From Pseudomonadota bacterium (lineage in GTDB: Bacteria > Pseudomonadota > Alphaproteobacteria > Reyranellales > Reyranellaceae): a DNA stretch of 23,990 bases. Below, one piece after another: positions 6,896 through 14,397 of this stretch (positions are counted from its first letter, which is position 1; the number at the start of each line of letters is the position of its first letter). Made by a program: the position numbers and the translations under genes. The notes below the pieces were generated by a model, which searched no databases, was not told the origin of the DNA, and was given only the letters and a program-made list of their open reading frames with translations. The stretch covers positions 1 to 23,990 of the forward strand of contig JAEZHS010000445.1 in NCBI GenBank assembly GCA_023436825.1. The letters are read 5' to 3'.

Positions 6896-7761
6896 TCAGA
6901 TCGGCCTGGTTGCCTTGAGCGCCGCCGTCAGGACGCGGCTTGCCGGAACGAGAGTTGAAGCGGCGTAGATGAGCGCTGCGGCACAGGCGATCGCCGGCCC
7001 CGACGGGACGTTGAGATGGTAAGACGCGAGCAATCCAGCGTAACCGGCCAAAACGCCGAAGCCAATGCTGAGGCCGACCAGCGGACCAATGCGCCGCGCC
7101 CAGCAGCGCGCTGCCGCCGGCGGCAGGAGCAGTGGCACACCAGCGAGCAGCGTGCCGAGCGCCTGAAATCCAGCCACGAGATCCAGCACGACGAGAACGA
7201 GGAATATGGCGCGGTAGGCGCTGTCGCTGGCGCCCGTGGTGCGCAAAAAGGCCGGGTCTAACGATTGAATCGCGAGCGGCCGGAAAATGAAAGCCAGCGA
7301 AGCGACGACGACGCTCGCGATGGCGACGATCAGAACCAGCGCCGGGACGTCGATCGCGAGAACCGTGCCAAGCAGCACGTGCATGAGATCGACGTTGGTG
7401 CCACGCAGCGACACGATGAGGATTCCCACGCCGGTCGACGCAAATAGAAGGCCGCAAGGCTTGCGTCCTCGCGCTGTTCACCGAACCGCGTGCCGAGCAA
7501 CATGAGGAGGACTACGGCGATGCCGGTGATGAGGCCGCCGATGCTCAGGACCGCAAGCCCGCCACCGGCGAGAGCGAAACCGATCGCTGCGCCCGGCATC
7601 ACCGCATGCGAGAGGACATTGCCGACAAGCCCCATCCGCCGCAGCAGGAGCAACGTGCCGAGCGGACCGCTGGCGACCGCAAGCGCGATGCTCGTGACCA
7701 GGGCGGTCCGCATGAAGGCGTATTCGGCGAAGGGAGTGACAAGGATGGACCAGGCGCTCAT
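6896..7761 (-). pseudogene. aztB: Metal ABC transporter permease (AztB-like), interrupted by a frameshift
   Basis: Two overlapping frames together make one multi-spanning permease of the Zn/Mn family. The first, from ATG 7761, covers the N-terminal third (MSAWSILVTPFAEYAFMRTA, then LLLLRRMGLVGNVLSHAVMPG, the family's coupling region) and stays homologous to about E-D-A-S-L-A-A-F-Y. It then turns into a hydrophilic, Arg/Cys/Ser-rich reading. The second frame picks up with ASTGVGILIVSLRGTNVDLMHVLLG and continues to the stop at 6896. A single missing base near 7435-7446 would explain this, because adding one G after TATTTG restores a continuous reading. GGTGAG precedes ATG 7761. The gene follows the ATPase directly (TGA at 7773-7771). 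It may be a true mutation, a sequencing error or, less likely, programmed frameshifting. Confidence 0.85.
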
Positions 7762-7770
7762 GTCGACCAC

Positions 7771-8571
7771 TCACCGCCAGGATGGCATCGCCGGCTGCCG
7801 CCGCGAACCGGATTCCGGCGGTGTGGCCAGCCCCGCCTCGATGAGCCTCTCCGGTGTCAGGGCCGTCGCCGTCTCGCCCCAGGCGATCGCCTTGCGCGCA
7901 AGCAAGAGGGTTTCCGGAAAGATCGCGAGAACCTGCTCGAGGTCGTGCAGGGCGACCATCACGGTGCGACCCTCGCCATGCCAGCGCTGTATGAGGTTCA
8001 GCAGGTCCTCGCTCGTGGCGGCGTCGACGCCGGCAAACGGTTCGTCGAGAAGGACGATCGCCGCATCCTGCACGATGACGCGGGCGAACAGGGCACGGCG
8101 GAACTGGCCCACCGAGAGCTCGCCAAGCATGCGGCCAGCAAGATCGTCGAGACCGACAGCCTGCAAGGCGCTCATGCTGCGCCGCCGCAGTTCCGATGGG
8201 ACACGTCCCAGGACGCCGATCCTCGTCCAGCCACCGAGTGCTGCGAATTCAAGGACCGAGATCGGGAAATCGCGGTCGATGGAATCACTTTGTGGCAAGT
8301 AGGCACGATCGGCCGGGACCTCTGCCCCGGCGATGTCAATTGATCCGCGGCGCGGCGCAACAAGCCCGGCGATGGCGTGCAGGAGCGTGGTCTTGCCGGC
8401 GCCGTTCGCGCCGACGATCGCCGTCAACGAACCCGCTGCGAAGACACCGGACACGGCCTCGATGGCGACGCGATCGTGGTAGCCCAGCGTGAGATCTCGC
8501 ACCGTAACGCGCCCGCATCTGCCATCGCGCCGCTGGAATCCGACTTCCTGCCGGTTGTTCTGTTCGCTCAT
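7771..8571 (-). CDS. aztA: Metal ABC transporter ATP-binding protein (AztA/ZnuC-like)
   Basis: A 266-aa ATPase, first gene of the Zn/Mn import operon. It has Walker A GANGAGKTT (54-62), Q-loop YLPQSD (Q94), signature LSVGQFRR (152-159), Walker B IVLLDEPF (172-179), D-loop AGVDAAT and H-loop ALHD (H209). The signature has Val in place of the first Gly of LSGGQ, a tolerated variant in this family. The PQ-x-x-x-I-D-R-D-F-P-I-S-V phrase after the Q-loop is typical of metal-type (cluster 9) ATPases. The N-terminal 20 residues are polar and non-conserved; the ATG at 8571 is preceded by a GGCGGGGCGG stretch that may act as ribosome binding site. The 143-bp gap upstream (8572-8714) shows no recognisable Zur or MntR operator. 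Confidence 0.88.
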   Translation of the reverse strand: MSEQNNRQEVGFQRRDGRCGRVTVRDLTLGYHDRVAIEAVSGVFAAGSLTAIVGANGAGKTTLLHAIAGLVAPRRGSIDIAGAEVPADRAYLPQSDSIDRDFPISVLEFAALGGWTRIGVLGRVPSELRRRSMSALQAVGLDDLAGRMLGELSVGQFRRALFARVIVQDAAIVLLDEPFAGVDAATSEDLLNLIQRWHGEGRTVMVALHDLEQVLAIFPETLLLARKAIAWGETATALTPERLIEAGLATPPESGSRRQPAMPSWR

Positions 8572-8714
8572 CCGCCCCGCCGGTCCATGGCGCCTGTCTT
8601 CCGGTAGTCCCTTCAGGCACCGCCGGTTGAACGGACCCGAAGGCCGCGGCGACGGTCAGTCAGGTTCGGCGCCCGTAGAAGCGCCGGCCCGGCTGCCGCC
8701 CTGGCATGCCTACA

Positions 8715-9731
8715 TCACTGGATGGCGTCGATCGCGACGAACGTTCCGGTCATGCCGACCGCCTTGGGCACGGTCATCGAGAAGAAGAACGTCGCGCGGT
8801 TGCCGCTGGCGACCTGCGCGGCCATCAGATCCGTCCGCACGTTCTCGATGATGTGGATGCCGTTATCGGTGAGCAACATCTGATGGACCGCGAATGCTTC
8901 GTTCGGGTCCTCGCTAGGGATCACCTCGACGGCCCAGGTATCGGCGCCAACGGCAACAACCTTCTGGTCGATCAGCCATTTTGCGGCGGCCTTGCCGAGA
9001 CCCGGTTCGCCGCTGTTGTACTCGGTGTTCTTCGCGGGATGCTGCAAGAAGAGGTCGACCCAGCCGGTGTGAAGGATCACGGCGTCTCCTTCGCGCAGCG
9101 TCGTGTTCGTCAATTTCAGGCCGGCCTGCAGGTCTTCCGCGGTGATGACCGTTCCCTTGTCGATGCACGGGGTGCGGCAGTTGGGATTGCTCTTCAGTTT
9201 GTTGGCCTGCTGATAGACTTTGACAAGGTCGATGAACACACCACGCGTGGCGAACGGCTTCAGGTGCTCGAGCCCGAGCTTGGTCATGTTGTTCTGGTTG
9301 ATGTTTTTTCCCATGGCGTTCTGGTTGTAGTAGCAGTCGCCCCTTCCGATGTGTCCCATGCCATCGAGGTGTGTTCCGACATGGCTCTGGCTGAGCCAGG
9401 TGTCTTCCATATAGGTGAGATCGTTCTTGCCGAGCGCCGCTCCTGGCGCGAGTCCGCCCGCCGTCAGCACCGACTTGGTGAAACGCGAGCCGAACAGCGG
9501 CACCCCGTCGACGAGATCGTTGGTCAGGCTGGTGATCTTGCCCTCCTTGATCTCTGCAGCCGCCGCCTTCGTGACGGCGGGCGTGATGCGATTGGTGGCG
9601 CCGGTCTGATCGTCCTTGCCGAACGGCGACGGCGGCACGGTCTTGGTGCAATCACTCTGTGCAAAGGCGCTCGAAGCCATCGCGATGGCAGTCACGAAGG
9701 CGATTCCTGTCAAGGCTGACATCAGTCTCAT
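8715..9731 (-). CDS. Exported cyclase-family (PF04199-type) metal-dependent hydrolase
   Basis: A 338-aa protein with a clear Sec signal peptide ending in AFAQ near residue 25, and an excellent ribosome binding site (AGGAGGAG) before ATG 9731. The metal motif of the cyclase/KynB-like family is visible as H117-V-G-T-H121-L-D123-x-x-x-H127, with GDAVILHTGW and a late HQMLL segment also as in the family. Members hydrolyse formyl, amide or lactone-type bonds, kynurenine formamidase being one; the substrate here is unknown. The export signal is notable, since many family members are cytosolic. Cysteines at about residues 28, 132 and in the NCRTPC segment could form disulfides in the periplasm. It is divergent from the TonB receptor at 9976, with a 244-bp shared upstream region. 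Confidence 0.85.
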   Translation of the reverse strand: MRLMSALTGIAFVTAIAMASSAFAQSDCTKTVPPSPFGKDDQTGATNRITPAVTKAAAAEIKEGKITSLTNDLVDGVPLFGSRFTKSVLTAGGLAPGAALGKNDLTYMEDTWLSQSHVGTHLDGMGHIGRGDCYYNQNAMGKNINQNNMTKLGLEHLKPFATRGVFIDLVKVYQQANKLKSNPNCRTPCIDKGTVITAEDLQAGLKLTNTTLREGDAVILHTGWVDLFLQHPAKNTEYNSGEPGLGKAAAKWLIDQKVVAVGADTWAVEVIPSEDPNEAFAVHQMLLTDNGIHIIENVRTDLMAAQVASGNRATFFFSMTVPKAVGMTGTFVAIDAIQ

Positions 9732-9975
9732 GACAATCTCCTCCTGCTGTGTGCGACCGAGGCCGCATGCCTCTTTTTGACGAGGTCTGAAGGAAGGCTT
9801 GCCTACTGCCTGGGCAAAGTCAACAAAACCGGCACGCTGCCTGCGTATTTGCTGCACATCTGAAGTGTCGGCTGGATGGCGTGCATGCCACTTCCGGATT
9901 CACTGGCCAAAGCGCAAAATCAGACCACAGTCGTTGGTGCCTTCCGAAAACCGCTCCGAAACACAGGGGGAGACC

Positions 9976-12126
9976 ATGCGGTTGCGCGTTGGCGTGTCGA
10001 CCGTGATTGCAGGGTCAGCGTTTCTCTCAGCTCGCCCTGCGCTCGCCCAGGCGGACCCGCAGTCGCCGCTCAGCGCCCCATCGCTCAGCATTACCGTCAC
10101 GGCGACGCGGCTCGATGAAGCGCGAAGTTCCATCCAGCCGAGCCTCGGCGCCACGACCTACGGCTTCACGCCGCGCACCATCGACAACGTGCCGTTGGGC
10201 GAGAACGCGCCACTGAACCAGGTGCTGCTGCGCGCACCCGGCGTCGTCCAGGACAGTTTTGGGCAGATCCATGTGCGCGGCGACATGGGCAACGTCCAGT
10301 ACCGGCTCGACGGCGTGCAGTTGCCGGAGGGCCTGTCGCTGTTCAACAATGTTCTGGCCACGCGCTACGTAGCGCGGATGTCGTTGCTGACCGGCGCGCT
10401 GCCCGCTCAGTACGGGCTGCAAACAGCAGGCGTCGTCGACATCACGCTCAAGTCCGGCACCACTGATCCCGGCGCCGAACTGTCCATCACCGGTGGCTCG
10501 CGCAACTACGCGCAGCCGGCTTTCTCCTACGGCGGTCGGTCAGGGAAGATCGACTACTTCGCGGCCGGCCAGTACATCCACAACGGCCTGGGCATCGACA
10601 ACCCGACCTCGTCGCTCACGCCGATCCACGACGATACTGACCAATGGTACGGGCTCGCGAAGGTCACAGGCATCGTTGACGAGAACACGCGGCTTTCCTT
10701 CATCGCCGGCGGGGCAAGCTCAGGGTTCCAGATCCCCAACATTCCCTTCGTGGCGCCCAACTTCGCGGTAAACGGCGTCGACAGCTGGAACAGCTCGATC
10801 CTCGATCAGCGCCAGTGGGAACAGACCTATTTTGCCATCGCCTCGCTGCAGAAGAGCTACGATGACGTCAATTTCCAGCTGTCGGGTTTTACCCGTCATT
10901 CCAGCCTGTCCTACCAGCCCGACTCGTTTGGCGACCTGCTGTACAACGGTATCGCGCCGTGGACGAAGCGCACGAGCTTCAGCATCGGCGTGCAAGGCGA
11001 CGGTTCCTGGAAGGTCTCCAACGCCCATACGCTGCGCGGCGGCTTCGTGCTGCAGCGCGAGCGCGCCACTAGCTTCACCCAGGGCAATACGCTGCCGCTG
11101 GTGCCCGCCCTCAACGATCCGACCGGAAGCCTCATCGCACTCGACAATCCCGTCGGCTTCACCGACGGCTCGGACCTTACCGGTTGGACCTACGGTCTCT
11201 ACGCGCAGGACGAATGGCGGATCGCGCCAACCGTCACGGTGAATTTCGGGCTGCGTTTCGACGCCATCAACGGCGCCACTCGGGAGAATCAGCTGAGCCC
11301 GCGCATCAACGTGGTGTGGGAGCCCAGCTCGACGTTCACGGCCCGCATCGGCTATGCGCGCTACTTCACGCCGCCGCCGCTCCTGCAGATAAGCGCCGGG
11401 TCGATCGCCGCTCTGGCCGGCACCGTGGCCTTTCCCGAAGTGACGACCAACGATCCGGTGAAGGCCGAGCGCGCCGACTACTTCGACGCCGGCGTCACGG
11501 TCACGCCCCTGCCCGGCCTGACGCTCGGCCTCGGCGCCTACTACAAGATCGCGCAAAACTCGCTCGACTTCGGCCAATTCGGCGCACCGATCACGCGGAC
11601 GTCGTTCAACTATGCCAATGTCATCATCAAAGGCGTCGAATTCACCGCCAGCTACGATGAAGGACCCTGGTCGGTCTATTTCAACGGCGCTTTTGGCAAC
11701 GGCATCGGCAAGAACATCAATTCCGCCCAATTCAGCTTCGGGGCGACCGAGCTCGCCTACATCGCCAACAACTACATCACCCTCGACCACACCCAGGGCT
11801 GGACCTTTTCGACCGGCGCCGCCTATACCTTCAACGCCGACAGGGAATGGGCGACCAAGGTCTCGACCGACATCCTGTTCGGCAGCGGTCTGCGCACCAC
11901 CGTCGTCACGCCCAACGACCTGTCGCTACCCAACTATGCCGTCGTCAACGCCTCGCTGGCGCAAAAGATACCAACCGGTCTCGGCAAGGGAACACAGCTC
12001 CGCTTCGACGTCGTCAACCTGTTCGACAACCAGTATCAGATTCGCAACGGCCTTGGCGTTGGCGTCGGCGCTTCCCAGTTCGGCCAACGCCAGACCTTCC
12101 TGCTGACGCTGACACAAAGATTCTGA
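9976..12126 (+). CDS. TonB-dependent outer-membrane receptor
   Basis: A 716-aa receptor. It has a signal peptide ending near ALAQ (residue 25) and then a TonB-box-like stretch (SITVTATR, about 37-44). The plug domain has an N-x-V-L-L-R-A-P-G-V-V pattern and HVRGDMGNVQYRLDGV, followed by a long beta-barrel rich in alternating aromatic strands. It ends in LLTLTQRF, with the terminal Phe needed for outer-membrane assembly. Start at 9976 is chosen for the GGGGGAG just before it. The acid phosphatase gene follows after 75 bp on the same strand, so the receptor may import a compound related to phosphate-ester breakdown. That is inference; no siderophore-specific or B12-specific motif was recognised. 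No clear promoter or Fur/Pho box could be read in 9732-9975. Confidence 0.9.
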   Translation: MRLRVGVSTVIAGSAFLSARPALAQADPQSPLSAPSLSITVTATRLDEARSSIQPSLGATTYGFTPRTIDNVPLGENAPLNQVLLRAPGVVQDSFGQIHVRGDMGNVQYRLDGVQLPEGLSLFNNVLATRYVARMSLLTGALPAQYGLQTAGVVDITLKSGTTDPGAELSITGGSRNYAQPAFSYGGRSGKIDYFAAGQYIHNGLGIDNPTSSLTPIHDDTDQWYGLAKVTGIVDENTRLSFIAGGASSGFQIPNIPFVAPNFAVNGVDSWNSSILDQRQWEQTYFAIASLQKSYDDVNFQLSGFTRHSSLSYQPDSFGDLLYNGIAPWTKRTSFSIGVQGDGSWKVSNAHTLRGGFVLQRERATSFTQGNTLPLVPALNDPTGSLIALDNPVGFTDGSDLTGWTYGLYAQDEWRIAPTVTVNFGLRFDAINGATRENQLSPRINVVWEPSSTFTARIGYARYFTPPPLLQISAGSIAALAGTVAFPEVTTNDPVKAERADYFDAGVTVTPLPGLTLGLGAYYKIAQNSLDFGQFGAPITRTSFNYANVIIKGVEFTASYDEGPWSVYFNGAFGNGIGKNINSAQFSFGATELAYIANNYITLDHTQGWTFSTGAAYTFNADREWATKVSTDILFGSGLRTTVVTPNDLSLPNYAVVNASLAQKIPTGLGKGTQLRFDVVNLFDNQYQIRNGLGVGVGASQFGQRQTFLLTLTQRF

Positions 12127-12201
12127 GGAATGGCCGCTCGACGCGTGAATCCACTGCGCGTCAGGCTATGCTAGGCCAACAAGAATGGGGGTAGCCAACC
12201 G

Positions 12202-13704
12202 ATGTCCTGCCGATTGCTGGGTTTCACGGGCGCCTTGCTGCTTGGCGCCGCTGCCGCGCCGACGTTCGCCCTTGCGGTCGATCTGTCGAAGATCGAGACC
12301 ATCGTCGTCATCTACGCCGAGAACCGCAGCTTCGACCATCTCTACGGGGTGTTTCCCGGCGCCAATGGCATCGCCCAGGCCACGCCCGAGCAGAAGACAC
12401 AGCGCGACCATGACGGCTCCGTGTTGCCCTACCTGCAGGTGTGGGGCGCCGACGGCAAGCCCGACCCGAACTTTCCCAAGCTGCCCAACCAGCCGTTCCG
12501 AATCGACCGGCCGCCGATCGACAAGAAGGCCGACCAGGTCCTGATCAGTCCGATCCACGCCTACTACCACAACGTCGAGCAGATCAATGGCGGGCGTAAC
12601 GACATGTTTGCCGCCATATCGAATGTCGGCGGCTGGACGATGGGATATTTCGACGGCAGCGGCATGAAGCTCTGGCAGTGGGCGAAGGACTACACGCTTG
12701 CCGACAATTTCTTCATGGGCGCGTTCGGCGGCTCCTACCTCAATCATCAGTGGCTGGTCTGCGCCTGCACGCCGATGTTCAAGGACGCACCGCCCAGCAT
12801 GCGGGCCGCGCTCGACAAGGACGGCAAGCTGCTGAAGGCCGAGAATTCCCCCTCAGCCCGCGAAGGCGCCGTTCACATGCGCGCCGGCGGCGCGCAGGTC
12901 ACGCCTGACGGCTATTCGGTCAACACCACGCAACCGCCCTATCAGCCCAGCGGCGTGCCCCCCGCCCCGGCCGGCTCGCTCGAGCTCGCGGATCCGAAGG
13001 GCGCGCCGCGCATGGCCGAGCCGCTGCCGCCGCAGACCGCCAAGACGATCGGCGACACGCTCTCCGCCAAGGGCGTGACCTGGGCGTGGTACGCCGGGGG
13101 CTGGAACGCCGCTCTCGCCGACGGAAGGAGGCCACCGTCGGAAAAGCGGTCGGTCATCTATACCCGCGCCGACGGTGCGGTGAACTTCCAGCCGCATCAT
13201 CAGCCGTTTAACTACTACCTCCGCTATGCGCCAGGTACGGCCGAGCGCGCCCAGCATCTCAAGGATGGCGAGGACCTGATGCGCGACATCGCCGCTGGTA
13301 CCTTGCCCAAGGTCGCGCTCTACAAGCCCGTCGGCGTCCTGAACCAGCATCCGGCCTACACCGACATCATGAGCGGCGACGCCCATATCGCCGACCTCCT
13401 GGAGAAGCTGACCAAGAGCCCACAGTGGGAGCGCATGGTCGTAATTGTCACCTACGACGAGAACGGCGGGTTCTGGGATCACGTTCCGCCGCCGTCCGGT
13501 CCCGGCTGGGGCGACCGCTGGGGACCGGCGACGCGCATCCCAGCGTTGATCGTCTCGCCCTTCGCCAAGCGCGGGTTCGTCGACCATACGGCTTACGACA
13601 CGACGTCGATCCTGAAGCTGATCACCCGGCGCTTCGACCTCGAGCCGCTGCCCGGTGTGCGCGAGAAGATGGGCGATCTAACCGGCGCGCTCGACCTGCC
13701 CTGA
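12202..13704 (+). CDS. AcpA-like acid phosphatase / phospholipase C superfamily phosphoesterase
   Basis: A 500-aa exported enzyme. The signal peptide ends near residue 25 (FALA). The phosphoesterase family (PF04185) hallmark E40-N-R-S-F-D-H-L-Y-G lies at the start of the mature protein, and the C-terminal metal-site phrase VTYDENGGFWDHVPPP is intact, with further landmarks MGAFGGSYLNHQW and a late VSPFAKRGFVDH. Family members cleave phosphate monoesters or phospholipid head groups in the periplasm; the length and central insert fit AcpA-type acid phosphatases better than classical phospholipase C. GGGGG lies ten bases before the ATG. It probably forms a two-gene unit with the TonB receptor upstream. 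A 168-bp gap follows before the convergent nikR gene. Confidence 0.9.
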   Translation: MSCRLLGFTGALLLGAAAAPTFALAVDLSKIETIVVIYAENRSFDHLYGVFPGANGIAQATPEQKTQRDHDGSVLPYLQVWGADGKPDPNFPKLPNQPFRIDRPPIDKKADQVLISPIHAYYHNVEQINGGRNDMFAAISNVGGWTMGYFDGSGMKLWQWAKDYTLADNFFMGAFGGSYLNHQWLVCACTPMFKDAPPSMRAALDKDGKLLKAENSPSAREGAVHMRAGGAQVTPDGYSVNTTQPPYQPSGVPPAPAGSLELADPKGAPRMAEPLPPQTAKTIGDTLSAKGVTWAWYAGGWNAALADGRRPPSEKRSVIYTRADGAVNFQPHHQPFNYYLRYAPGTAERAQHLKDGEDLMRDIAAGTLPKVALYKPVGVLNQHPAYTDIMSGDAHIADLLEKLTKSPQWERMVVIVTYDENGGFWDHVPPPSGPGWGDRWGPATRIPALIVSPFAKRGFVDHTAYDTTSILKLITRRFDLEPLPGVREKMGDLTGALDLP

Positions 13705-13872
13705 CGACGTGCGGCACATGTTTCGAAAGAAAGGCGCCTGCGCCAGGTTCAAGGGACTGCTGGCTCGGCGGGATGCAATCGAGCGGTGGTAGGACATCGA
13801 GCGTGAAGCCACTGGCGAGCTTTACGCAAATGGTGCAAGCTCAATGAGATCGAGCTGGCTGACCGAGCAGCC

Positions 13873-14340
13873 CTACGCGTGGATGTGCTCGTGTTCGTGC
13901 GAGCCGCCGCCGTGCGAATGGCGCCCGCGTGCGCGGTCGGCCGGCACCAAATGCAACTGCCCATGGCGCACGCCGCGCTGGCTGACCGTCTCGTCCGCCA
14001 GTGCCCGCACCGCCTTGACGGGACCGCGCAGCACCGACACTTCCAGGCAGGAATCGTGATCGAGATGGACGTGAAGCGTCGCGACCTGCAGGTCGTGATG
14101 CTTGTGCTGCGATCGGGTAAGACGCTGGCCGAGCTCTCGCGTCTCGTGATCGTAGACATAGGCCAACGTCGCAAGGCAGAAGCCCTCGGCCTTGCCGTCG
14201 CCCCCGAGCTGCTGGCCGGCCTTGACGTTGCGCAGGATGTCGCGCAGCGCCTCCGAGCGGCTGGTGTAGCGCCGCGATCTCATGTGCCGGTCGAGCGCAT
14301 CGACGAGGTCGTCGTCGACCGAAAGGGTTATGCGCTGCAT
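13873..14340 (-). CDS. nikR: Nickel-responsive transcriptional regulator NikR with His-rich C-terminal tail
   Basis: A 155-aa protein closely following E. coli NikR. The N-terminal ribbon-helix-helix (MQRITLSVDDDLVDALD, then SRSEALRDILR) binds DNA. The ACT-like domain contains the nickel ligands as SQHKHHDL and LHVHLDHDSC: H79, H90, H92 and C98 correspond to E. coli H76, H87, H89 and C95. QRGVRHG follows as usual. After the point where E. coli NikR ends, about 20 extra residues form a tail with six His (RHSHGGGSHEHEHIHA), a possible extra nickel site. The ribosome binding site GGAGG precedes ATG 14340. The gene is divergent from a TonB receptor, with a perfect NikR-type palindrome between and overlapping that gene's start. 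Expected role: nickel-dependent repression of that receptor, and possibly of itself. Confidence 0.95.
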   Translation of the reverse strand: MQRITLSVDDDLVDALDRHMRSRRYTSRSEALRDILRNVKAGQQLGGDGKAEGFCLATLAYVYDHETRELGQRLTRSQHKHHDLQVATLHVHLDHDSCLEVSVLRGPVKAVRALADETVSQRGVRHGQLHLVPADRARGRHSHGGGSHEHEHIHA

Positions 14341-14369
14341 CGATCCTCCACTTGCCTGGCCGGACGGCA

Positions 14370-14397
14370 GTATGCACTATTTTCCATTAGTGCATAC
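14370..14397. promoter_or_regulatory. NikR operator (28-bp palindrome)
   Basis: GTATGCACTA (14370-14379), an 8-bp spacer and TAGTGCATAC (14388-14397): perfect 10-bp arms. In NikR format this is GTATGC-N16-GCATAC, against the known E. coli consensus GTATGA-N16-TCATAC, with identical spacing. It lies 30 bp upstream of nikR and covers the first in-frame ATG (14372) of the receptor gene. A weak promoter for the receptor (TTGCCT 14352-14357, 17 bp, CACTAT 14375-14380) would have its -10 inside the operator. Confidence 0.9.

Noticed and set aside
5970..7481. 503-codon continuous minus frame joining permease region and metal-binding protein
   Set aside because: The first 199 residues are an out-of-frame reading of the permease. 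The ribosome binding site and Tat leader at 6884 mark the true start, so this is not a fusion protein.
8572..8714. Zur or MntR operator before the Zn/Mn ABC operon
   Set aside because: No AT-rich palindrome of the expected type could be read in this GC-rich gap.
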